Assembly: GCF_002355515.1 (NCBI RefSeq)
Contig: NZ_AP014809.1
Coordinates: 1,043,501 to 1,107,500 of the forward strand
Source: Methylorubrum populi
Lineage (GTDB): Bacteria > Pseudomonadota > Alphaproteobacteria > Rhizobiales > Beijerinckiaceae
Length of the DNA stretch: 64,000 nucleotides
Direction: 5' to 3'
Under the pieces are notes generated by a model that ran no database searches, was not told the DNA's origin, and was given only the letters and a program-made list of their open reading frames with translations. The position numbers were made by a program, and so were the translations under genes. Below are positions 26,423 to 33,758 of the stretch, piece by piece. Numbering within the stretch: the stretch's first letter is position 1; each line of letters opens with the position of its first letter.

Positions 26423-27468
26423 GCGGTGAAACCCAGTGCGATCAGGCCGGAGCCTACGACCGAAATGTCAACGAAGATACCGCCGCCGGTTTGGAAGCGC
26501 ACGAACTGTCCGGCGAGGCTCAACAGCGATCCCATCGAGAACACGGCGAGCGAATTGCGCCCCAAACCCGACAGAAAACGGGCGAGGCGCCCGACATGCG
26601 GGGCGATCAGGGCGAAGACGCCCTGGAAGGCGAGCACCATGCCGCAGAAATGGATCAGCCGGGCGGGTGAGAGGTAGGTCTTGTCGAAGGTGAAGACCAG
26701 GCGCGGCTCGGGTGCCAGCATCGGATCGGGCCGCAGTTCCAGCACGGCCAGGACGACGCCGACCGCGACGATGACGATCCCGAGCGGCATCATGCGCCGC
26801 CACAGGCGCTGCAGTCGCTCCGATTCCCGCGTCGCCTCGTTCGACAGGAACCCCAGCACCAGCAGGAGCTGCCAGCAGAGCGGGTTGAAGAACCAGTCGC
26901 CCTCGCCGGGCCAGGAGGGGAAGTTCCACTCGAAGACGAGACTCGCCGCGTAGAGCGAGAGCGAGAGCGCCAGCAGCAGCGCCCGGCTGACGCGACCGAT
27001 CAGCACGACCGCCGGCGCGATCGCGATGAGCACCACGTAGAGCGGCAGGATGTTGAAGAAGCCGAGCTGGTGGGTGAGCAGCACGACGCCGACCATGGTC
27101 TGGATCGGGTCGGCGAAGAAGCCGCCGGCATTGTGCCATTCGAGAATCAGCGGATTATCGAGATAGAGCGCGCAGCCGGCGATCATCGCCAGCGCCAGCG
27201 CCATGATCGTGATCTGCGCGCGGTACACCTCGATGGTGCGCGACAGGAGCCGCAGCACGGTGATGAGGCGCGGCTCCGGCAGGCCGTCGCGCCCGCGGGT
27301 GGCGAGCCCGATCGACCAGCCGGCGAGGAACACGAACAGCTCGGCGGCATCCGAGATGCCGTACTGCGAGAAGGTGTAGCGCTCGAAGAAGTTGCCGGGG
27401 ATGTGGTTGATGAAAATCGTCACCAGCGCGAAGCCGCGCCAGAAATCGATCGCGTTCGGCTCGCGCAT
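26323..27468 (-). CDS. opgC: OpgC-family membrane acyltransferase
   Basis: A 381-residue multispanning protein beginning MREPNAIDFWRGFALVTIFI and NHIPGNFFERYTFSQYG, the OpgC pattern in which the NH pair lies in the first helix. SDAAELFVFLAGWSIGLATR is another family mark. OpgC proteins succinylate or otherwise acylate osmoregulated periplasmic glucans. It precedes the overlapping SGNH hydrolase gene. The symbol is by family resemblance. Confidence 0.82.
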   Translation of the reverse strand: MREPNAIDFWRGFALVTIFINHIPGNFFERYTFSQYGISDAAELFVFLAGWSIGLATRGRDGLPEPRLITVLRLLSRTIEVYRAQITIMALALAMIAGCALYLDNPLILEWHNAGGFFADPIQTMVGVVLLTHQLGFFNILPLYVVLIAIAPAVVLIGRVSRALLLALSLSLYAASLVFEWNFPSWPGEGDWFFNPLCWQLLLVLGFLSNEATRESERLQRLWRRMMPLGIVIVAVGVVLAVLELRPDPMLAPEPRLVFTFDKTYLSPARLIHFCGMVLAFQGVFALIAPHVGRLARFLSGLGRNSLAVFSMGSLLSLAGQFVRFQTGGGIFVDISVVGSGLIALGFTAWFVEWRSRRPRPTRKAPDAASPADAPSSSGSA

Positions 27469-27655
27469 CAGGCTCCACGGTCCGGCGGTGTGACGACGAT
27501 GCGGCAGGGTCCCGGCCTCCCGCGCGGCGCGCGAAACGCCCGGCGCGGCGCCGTTCCGGGACCCGCGACCCGGAGCGGAAGACGGCCGCCCTGATAGACT
27601 GCGCCGGGGCGGATTGGGAAGCGGAACTGCGGTGTCGAGGCCGCGATGAGGGCTT

Positions 27656-28417
27656 TCACGCCGCTCCGCGCAGATGCCCCGCATGCCAGTCGCGGAGCGC
27701 CTCGAGAGTGACGACGCCGTCGGGCCAGACATGGCCCTGGAGATGTTCGTGCGGCGCGTCGGGCTCGCCGAGGTCGGACACGGCGGAGAAGGCACCGTCG
27801 AGCCGATGGCTCCCGGTGTAGCGGCTGCGGGTGGCGAGCACCGGCAGGCCAGCGGCCAGCGCCGAGCGGATGCCGGCCGCCGAGTCCTCGAAGGCGATCG
27901 CCTCGGAGGGGTCGATGCCGAGGCGATGGACGGCGAGCGCGAAGATGTCGGGGGCCGGCTTCTTCTGCGCCGCCTCGTCGCCGGCGGCGATCACGTCGAA
28001 GGGCTGCGCACCGTCCGGGAAGTTGAGCCTGAGCAGCAGGTCGATGTTCGGCCGGCTGGTGGTGGTGGCCACCGCCAGCCGCACGCCCTCGGCCCGCGCC
28101 TGCTCGACGAGGCGCCGCACGCCGGGACGCAAGGACAGGCCGCCGCTCTGCGCCAGCTCGCCGTAGAAGCGGGTCTTGAGATCGTGGATCGCCAGCATGC
28201 GGCGCTTCAGGGCGTCGGCCTCCTCCGGATGGAAGCGCTCGATGTAGTGGACGAGCCGCTCCTTCCCGCCCATCACCTTGAGGAGTTCGGCGTAGAGCTC
28301 CGGCGACCAGTGCCAGGGCAGACCGAGCGCTTGAAAAGCGCGGTTGAAGCCCTGGCGGTGGAGGTCTTCGGTCTCGGCGAGCGTCCCGTCGACGTCGAAG
28401 ATCAGCGCCCTCAGCAT
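27656..28417 (-). CDS. cbbY: CbbY-type HAD phosphatase
   Basis: A 253-residue HAD enzyme. Motif I is [20 protein letters not shown] (DVDGT), followed by the CbbY-like cap [20 protein letters not shown] and [15 protein letters not shown]; motif II is [10 protein letters not shown] and motifs III/IV are [12 protein letters not shown] and [12 protein letters not shown]. Characterised CbbY proteins dephosphorylate xylulose 1,5-bisphosphate, a RuBisCO inhibitor. The start at 28,417 lies within the end of rpe (7-bp overlap). Confidence 0.82.
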   Translation of the reverse strand: MLRALIFDVDGTLAETEDLHRQGFNRAFQALGLPWHWSPELYAELLKVMGGKERLVHYIERFHPEEADALKRRMLAIHDLKTRFYGELAQSGGLSLRPGVRRLVEQARAEGVRLAVATTTSRPNIDLLLRLNFPDGAQPFDVIAAGDEAAQKKPAPDIFALAVHRLGIDPSEAIAFEDSAAGIRSALAAGLPVLATRSRYTGSHRLDGAFSAVSDLGEPDAPHEHLQGHVWPDGVVTLEALRDWHAGHLRGAA

Positions 28418-29094
28418 CGCACGCCGTCCCGCCCGCTGGCGGCGTCGGCCGCGGCGCGGATCGCCGCGACGTTCTTCGCGTAGTGGTCCGGTCCGCCCTT
28501 GAAGGCCGCCGAGCCGGCGACGAGGATGTTGGCCCCGGCCTGCGCGGCGGGGCCGGCGGTTTCCGGGGTGATGCCGCCATCGACCGAAATGTCGATCGAC
28601 CGGCCCGCCGTCATCGCCTTCACGCGCGCGATGGTCTCCAGCGCCGAGTGGATGAAGCTCTGGCCGCCGAAGCCGGGATTGACCGTCATCACCAGCACGA
28701 GATCGACCATGTCGAGCACCGGCTCGATCAGCGAGGCCGGCGTGCCGGGGTTCAGTGCCACGCCCGCGCGCTTGCCGAGGCCCCGGATCGTCTGGAGCGA
28801 GCGGTGGATGTGCGGGCCCGCCTCGACATGGACCGTGATCGCGTCGGCGCCGGCCTCGGCGAAGGCAGCGAGATACGGGTCGGCCGGGGCGATCATCAGG
28901 TGGACGTCGAAGAATTTGTCGGTCCAGGGCCGCAGCGCCTTCACCACCGCCGGGCCGAAGCTGATGTTGGGCACGAAATGTCCGTCCATCACGTCGAGAT
29001 GGATCCAGTCGGCACCGGCTTGCGCGATGGCCCGCGTCTCCTCGCCGAGCCTGGCAAAATCGGCGGCGAGGATCGAGGGTGCGAGGATGGTCAT
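28411..29094 (-). CDS. rpe: Ribulose-phosphate 3-epimerase
   Basis: Interconverts ribulose and xylulose 5-phosphate in the pentose phosphate pathway. The 227-residue TIM barrel starts [19 protein letters not shown] and carries the metal-site motifs [17 protein letters not shown] and VHLMIA, the catalytic Asp in ISVDGGI, and the phosphate-binding [10 protein letters not shown]. It is the first gene of a two-gene operon with the CbbY-type phosphatase. Confidence 0.96.
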   Translation of the reverse strand: MTILAPSILAADFARLGEETRAIAQAGADWIHLDVMDGHFVPNISFGPAVVKALRPWTDKFFDVHLMIAPADPYLAAFAEAGADAITVHVEAGPHIHRSLQTIRGLGKRAGVALNPGTPASLIEPVLDMVDLVLVMTVNPGFGGQSFIHSALETIARVKAMTAGRSIDISVDGGITPETAGPAAQAGANILVAGSAAFKGGPDHYAKNVAAIRAAADAASGRDGVRC

Positions 29095-29264
29095 GGGAAC
29101 AGCTCGGAGCAACGATGCGCCGCCCCGCGGAAAAATGCGGGCGGCCCTGGGAGGGAGGGGCTTCCTGCAACCGATCTAGTGCATCGGCCGGCAAGTTGCT
29201 CGCCGGCTTCACGCAAAAAAGCGGGCGCGGATAGGGCGGAACCCCTCCGCCGTCATTGCGAGCC

Positions 29265-29879
29265 TCAGGACGTCGTCGGGAGCGAGAGGGACCTCGCCGG
29301 CTCCGGCCGGTTCCAGGCGGAGGGCTGGTCGTCGGCGCCGGTTCCCAGCGCGCACTGCACGATGACGCTGTCGCTCCAGCGGCCGTACTTGTAGCCGATG
29401 GCCGGCAGGTAGCCGACGCGGGCGAACCCGCAGGCCTCGTGCAGGCGCAACGAGGCCTCGTTGCTCGCGTCGATATAGCCGATCATCTGCCGGTAGCCGC
29501 CCGCCGCGCAGGCCTCGATCAGCGCCGGCAGCAGACGGCGCCCGATTCCCGCGTGCAGGTGGTCGGGATGGACGTAGATCGAGTGCTTGAGGGCGTAGCG
29601 GTAGGCCGGGCGCTTGCGGAAGGGCACGGCGTAGGCGTAGCCGGCGATCTGCCCGCCCCGCTCGGCGACGAGGTGGGGCAGGCGCTTGCTGCGCATGCTT
29701 TTCCGCCGCCGCCGCAGTTCGTCGGGCAGCAGGCGCTCCTCCTCGAAGTCGCCGGTATCGCCGACACCCTTGCGGATGTGCCGCTCGTAGATCGCGATCA
29801 TCGCCGCCACGTCGGCGTCCGACGAGGGGCGGATCACCACGTCCGCGTGGGAGGAGATCGCCGCCGCGCCCGCCGCCAT
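29265..29879 (-). CDS. GNAT N-acetyltransferase (phosphinothricin-type)
   Basis: A 204-residue acetyltransferase with VVIRPSSDADVAAMIAIYER at the start, KHSIYVHPDHLHAGIGRRLL as the acetyl-CoA loop (HxGIGR), and SLRLHEACGFARVGYLPAIG, the pattern of phosphinothricin/methionine-sulfoximine acetyltransferases. The ATG shares one base with the stop of the amino-acid decarboxylase gene, so both are made together. A polyamine or amine substrate is an inference from that context. Confidence 0.82.
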   Translation of the reverse strand: MAAGAAAISSHADVVIRPSSDADVAAMIAIYERHIRKGVGDTGDFEEERLLPDELRRRRKSMRSKRLPHLVAERGGQIAGYAYAVPFRKRPAYRYALKHSIYVHPDHLHAGIGRRLLPALIEACAAGGYRQMIGYIDASNEASLRLHEACGFARVGYLPAIGYKYGRWSDSVIVQCALGTGADDQPSAWNRPEPARSLSLPTTS

Positions 29880-32236
29880 CAGGCGCCCTCGCGCACGACG
29901 TAGGTGTGGAAGCGGATGCGCCCGTCCGGGTCGGTCTCGCGGTAGACGCCCTGGATCTCCGCCTCGAAGCCGGGGAACAGGTTGGCGGCGGCCTCGAACA
30001 TCTTGAAGTAGTCGAGCATGGGTTTCGCCCGCTCATCCAGACGCTCGCCGGGCAGCACCGTGCCGATGCCCGGCGGATAGACCAGCATCAGGGTCGTGGC
30101 GATGCGCCCCTCGGCTTGCGCGATCGGCACGTAATCGACCCGGTTGCGGGTCAGCATCTGCGCGGCGGCCTTCGGCGCCATCACCATCTGCGGCAGGTGC
30201 TCGGGCATGAACTGCTTGCGCTGGAGCGCCGAGGTGCCCGACTCGCGGTGGAAGCTGTGATAGTCGGCGCAGAGGTCGCGCAGGCCGACGCCGCGGTAGC
30301 GCTTGGGCCGCCGGGCGACGAATTCCGGCATCGCCTCCTCCAGCGGTACGTTGTCGTCGTGCAGCCGCTTGAAGGCGACGAGGCCGGAGATCAGCGTGCC
30401 GGCCTTCGACGACTCGACGCCCGGCGTCAGCAGGAAGAGCAGTGAGTTGAGATCGTTCTTCTCCGGCACGATCCGGTTCTCGCGCAGGTACTGCGCGACG
30501 ATCGGCGCCGGCACGCCGTGCTCGGTATAGGCGCCGGTCTTGCGGTCGAAGCCGGGGGTGAGCACGGTGAGCTTGTTCGGATCGGTGATGGCGAAGCCCG
30601 GCGCGGAGCTGGGTCCGACATGGGTGAAGCCGTGCCAGGAGGCGCCCGGCGTCAGCTCCCAGTAGCGGGCGTCGGCGGCCAGCGCGTCGGTCGGGATCGA
30701 CTCCCACGGGGTCTCGGCGCCGTCGGGGCCGGTCACCACGTCGGGCACGAAGGGATCGAAGAACCAGCGCCGCTTCGGGTCGGCCTCGCGCTCCTCGAAC
30801 TCCTTGCGGATGGCGCGGGCCTTCTTCCGCCACTCGATGCCGAGCCGGATGGTGTCGTCCCACAGCACGACACCGGAGCGGCCCTTCATCATCTGCGCGC
30901 CGACATCGAGCGAGGCGAACAGGGGATAGAACGGCGAGGTCGAGGCGTGGACGAGGAAGCTCTCGTTCAGCCGCTTGTGCTCGACCCGCCGGGTCTGGCC
31001 GCGGATATGCCCGTCGCGGGTATGGATCTGCGAGGCCTGGGAGAAGCTCGCGAGCTGCTTGTGGGTCGATTGCGTGGCGATGATGCCCGGCGAGGTCTCG
31101 TCGAGCCCGGTCAGGCCCATGGCGAAGCGGCGCTGGTAGAGCGGGTGGAACTTCATGAAGCCCGCCCAGGCCTCGTCGAACAGGATGTAGTCGCACAGGT
31201 GGCCGATCCGCTCGACGATGGCCTGCGCATCGTAGATCGTGCCGTCATAGGTGCATTGCTCGATCACCGCGCAGCGGAACGGACGCTCCCGGCGCCACGC
31301 CTCCTTGTCCTTCACCAGCGGGTTGTCGCGGATCTTCTCGCGGATGCGCTGCTCGTCGAGCGCCTCGTGGTAGATCGGCCCGATCAGGCCGTAGGCGTTG
31401 CGGTCGGTCTCGAGGAAGATCGGGATACCGCCGGCGAGCAGCAGCGCGCCGTGATGGGCGGCCTTGTGGTTGTTGCGGTCGAACAGGACGAGGTCGTCCT
31501 CGGCCACCAGCGAGCCCAGCACGACCTTGTTCGAGGCCGAGGTGCCGTTGAGGACGAAGTAGGTCTTCTCCGCCCCGAAGATCTTTGCGGCTTCCTTCTG
31601 CGCCTTCAGGGCCGGGCCCTCGTGGGTCAGGAGGTCGCCGAGATCGAGCACCGAATTGTCGAGGTCGTCGCGAAAGATCGCTTCGCCCAGGTGCTCGACG
31701 AAGATGCGGCCGATCGGCGAGCGGTTGTAGAAGATGCCGCCGTTGTGGCCGGGGCAGGTCCAGAGCTGGTTGCCCTCCTCGGCGTAATCGACCAGCGCGC
31801 CGAAGAACGGCGTCTTCAGCGTGTCGGCATATTGCGTCACGCGGGAGACGAGGTTGCGGGCGATGAATTCCGGAGTCTCTTCCGCCAGGAAGATGTAGCC
31901 GTCGATGAAGTCGAGCAACTCGACGGGGATGTCCTCCAGCCGCTTGCGGCGGACCATGATGACGATCGGCATCTCCAGGCCGCGCCGGCGCATCATGTCG
32001 ATGAGGGCCGCCGCCTTGCCCTCGAGACCGCGCTTGCCCCAATCCACCACGAGACAGCCGACCGCCGAGTCCGTCTGCACCGCGATCGAGGCGTCCTCGA
32101 CGCGCCGGGCCCGCACCACCTCGAATCCGCGCGACTCGACGGCCGCGACGATCTGCTCGACCCGCGCGCCCTCCAGATCATCCGGATCGAAGGCGGGGGT
32201 GCACATCAGCACGGTGAAGCGGCGGTGGAAGTCCAT
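29879..32236 (-). CDS. Orn/Lys/Arg decarboxylase, fold type I
   Basis: A 785-residue PLP decarboxylase. The first 130 residues form the receiver-like wing (VDWGKRGLEGKAAALIDMM), followed by CPGHNGGIFYNRSPIGRIF and the PLP lysine K393 in ATQSTHKQLASFSQ. The C-terminal domain contains YLRENRIVPEKNDLNSLLFL and TPGVESSKAGTLIS. It removes CO2 from basic amino acids to give polyamines or cadaverine and may also serve acid resistance; which amino acid cannot be told. The GNAT gene follows directly. Confidence 0.93.
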   Translation of the reverse strand: MDFHRRFTVLMCTPAFDPDDLEGARVEQIVAAVESRGFEVVRARRVEDASIAVQTDSAVGCLVVDWGKRGLEGKAAALIDMMRRRGLEMPIVIMVRRKRLEDIPVELLDFIDGYIFLAEETPEFIARNLVSRVTQYADTLKTPFFGALVDYAEEGNQLWTCPGHNGGIFYNRSPIGRIFVEHLGEAIFRDDLDNSVLDLGDLLTHEGPALKAQKEAAKIFGAEKTYFVLNGTSASNKVVLGSLVAEDDLVLFDRNNHKAAHHGALLLAGGIPIFLETDRNAYGLIGPIYHEALDEQRIREKIRDNPLVKDKEAWRRERPFRCAVIEQCTYDGTIYDAQAIVERIGHLCDYILFDEAWAGFMKFHPLYQRRFAMGLTGLDETSPGIIATQSTHKQLASFSQASQIHTRDGHIRGQTRRVEHKRLNESFLVHASTSPFYPLFASLDVGAQMMKGRSGVVLWDDTIRLGIEWRKKARAIRKEFEEREADPKRRWFFDPFVPDVVTGPDGAETPWESIPTDALAADARYWELTPGASWHGFTHVGPSSAPGFAITDPNKLTVLTPGFDRKTGAYTEHGVPAPIVAQYLRENRIVPEKNDLNSLLFLLTPGVESSKAGTLISGLVAFKRLHDDNVPLEEAMPEFVARRPKRYRGVGLRDLCADYHSFHRESGTSALQRKQFMPEHLPQMVMAPKAAAQMLTRNRVDYVPIAQAEGRIATTLMLVYPPGIGTVLPGERLDERAKPMLDYFKMFEAAANLFPGFEAEIQGVYRETDPDGRIRFHTYVVREGA

Positions 32237-32320
32237 GGAGCGGGGCTCTCCTCGCGAACGGAACGCCTGCCTTTCCGATCCATCCGCGACGATTCGATGA
32301 CAGCCGCCCGCGGCGCTGGG

Positions 32321-32683
32321 TCACCGCAGCGTGAGGGGGAAGCTCAACTCCGTGAAACCCTCCAGCGTCAGCAGCCCGGCAGGGGGCGGCGGGAAGGGGG
32401 CGGCCGCCTGAGCGGCGCGGATCGCGCGCTCGCCGAGCGCGGCCGGCCCCTCCTCGATCTCGACGCCGTCGAGCGCGCCCTTCGCATCGATCCGCACCCG
32501 GATCGTCACCTGCCCGCCGCGTCCCGGAGCCGGGGACCGATCCGCCGTGCCGATGCGGTTGACGATTCCGGCCACCCAGGCCTTCGCCCGCGCATCGACC
32601 CGCGGCGCGGCGGAGCCGCTTCCGGGCGAGGCGGCCAGCATCAGAGCCGCGAGAAGGACCGGCCGAAGGAGTGACGCAACCAC
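32321..32683 (-). CDS. TonB C-terminal-domain protein (energy-transducer-like)
   Basis: A 120-residue exported protein with a signal peptide (LLRPVLLAALMLAASPG) and a TonB/TolA-like C-terminal domain: GQVTIRVRIDAKGALDGVEI and then AIRAAQAAAPFPPPPAGL. It lacks a transmembrane anchor and Pro-rich spacer long enough to span the periplasm, so it is not a classical TonB. The role is unknown. Confidence 0.75.
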   Translation of the reverse strand: MVASLLRPVLLAALMLAASPGSGSAAPRVDARAKAWVAGIVNRIGTADRSPAPGRGGQVTIRVRIDAKGALDGVEIEEGPAALGERAIRAAQAAAPFPPPPAGLLTLEGFTELSFPLTLR

Positions 32684-32701
32684 AACGAGGAACTCCGCAA
32701 C

Positions 32702-32727
32702 GAAAAAGGGGCGCCCTGCGGCGCCCC
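32702..32727 (-). terminator. Rho-independent terminator of the small secreted-protein gene
   Basis: Arms GGGGCGCC and GGCGCCCC with a four-base loop; read on the reverse strand the stem is followed by TTTTT. It lies 25 bp after the stop of the gene at 32,752-32,964 and fits intrinsic termination. Confidence 0.8.
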
Positions 32728-32751
32728 CGGCACGCGTGACCGTTCAACCGA

Positions 32752-32964
32752 TCACATCGCGTTCTTTTTCTTCGAAGTCATCTTCTTGGATTTCATCTGA
32801 CCGCCGGCGCCGGACATCTTGTTCATGCTGCCCTCGGGCTTCACGCCGGTGGCGTTCGAGCCGGTCATCTGCGCGGTGTTCGCGCTCTGGGCCACGGCCG
32901 CCGTGCTCAGGGTTGCGGCACCGACGAGAACCGCCGCCGCCGTGAGACAGATCACCTGTTTCAT
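32752..32964 (-). CDS. Small secreted basic protein (70 aa)
   Basis: Signal peptide MKQVICLTAAAVLVGAATLS to about AVAQ, then a short mature chain of Thr/Ser/Asn/Gly and a Met/Lys tail (QMKSKKMTSKKKNAM). It resembles the small exported Met/Lys-rich proteins frequent in Methylobacterium. No function recognised. It has its own terminator. Confidence 0.7.
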   Translation of the reverse strand: MKQVICLTAAAVLVGAATLSTAAVAQSANTAQMTGSNATGVKPEGSMNKMSGAGGQMKSKKMTSKKKNAM

Positions 32965-33111
32965 GAGCGTCTCCCGAATCTTATCGTCTTATAGACCGTC
33001 ATGTCCTTGATGGACTCGACCGCGACATCAACCGACGGCTGCGACCGCGGTTCCTCACCCGCGTCGGCCCTTCATCGATGCGTCGCCGCGACCGTCATGG
33101 GAGTCCGGAGG

Positions 33112-33672
33112 TCAGACGACGACCGAGGCGCCCCGGCGCAGGTGCTCGTCGAGGCGCGGCATGATCTCGACGAAGTTGCAGGGCCGGTGACGGTAATCGA
33201 GCTGCTGGACCAGAATGCCGTCCCAGGCATCCTTGCAGGCGCCGGGGGAGCCCGGCAGCACGAAGATGTAGGTCGCCCCGGCCACCCCGGCGGTCGCCCG
33301 CGACTGCAGGGTCGAGGTGCCGATCTTGTCGTAGGAGATCCGGTGGAACACCGCCGAGAAGCCGTCCATGCGCTTCTCGAACAGCGGCTCGATCGCCTCC
33401 GGCGTCACGTCGCGCCCGGTGAAGCCGGTGCCGCCGGTGGTGATGATCACGTCGATGCTGGGGTCGCGGATCCAGCCCTCGACCCGCTCGCGGATGGACA
33501 CGACCTCGTCCGGCACGATGTCCCGATCGGCGAGCCGGTGCCCGGCTTCCGTGATCCGCGCGGCCAGGGTGTCGCCCGACCTGTCGTCCGCGAGCACGCG
33601 GGTGTCGGACACCGTCAGCACGGCGATGGAGAGGGGGATGAAGGCGCGGGATGCGGGCGAGACTTCGGGCAT
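33112..33672 (-). CDS. moaB: Molybdenum cofactor biosynthesis protein MoaB
   Basis: MoaB/MogA-type protein of 186 residues that binds molybdopterin for adenylylation. LSIAVLTVSDTRVLADDRSG is the N-terminal motif and DVIITTGGTGFTGRDVTPEA the TGGTG pterin/AMP-binding loop; VLPGSPGACKDAWDGI follows. It stands alone here, without other mo genes. MogA is the alternative name, but the length and motif order favour MoaB. Confidence 0.93.
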   Translation of the reverse strand: MPEVSPASRAFIPLSIAVLTVSDTRVLADDRSGDTLAARITEAGHRLADRDIVPDEVVSIRERVEGWIRDPSIDVIITTGGTGFTGRDVTPEAIEPLFEKRMDGFSAVFHRISYDKIGTSTLQSRATAGVAGATYIFVLPGSPGACKDAWDGILVQQLDYRHRPCNFVEIMPRLDEHLRRGASVVV

Positions 33673-33758
33673 GTGCGGCTCGGCATATTGGGGTCGGACA
33701 AGCGAAAGATAGGACGTGTCTCAAGTGAGCGCGGTGCGGGCTCGTTTCGACGCTTCGG

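Noticed and set aside
30518..32674. 718-codon forward-strand frame
   Set aside because: Shadow of the Orn/Lys/Arg decarboxylase gene, which has full family motifs on the other strand.
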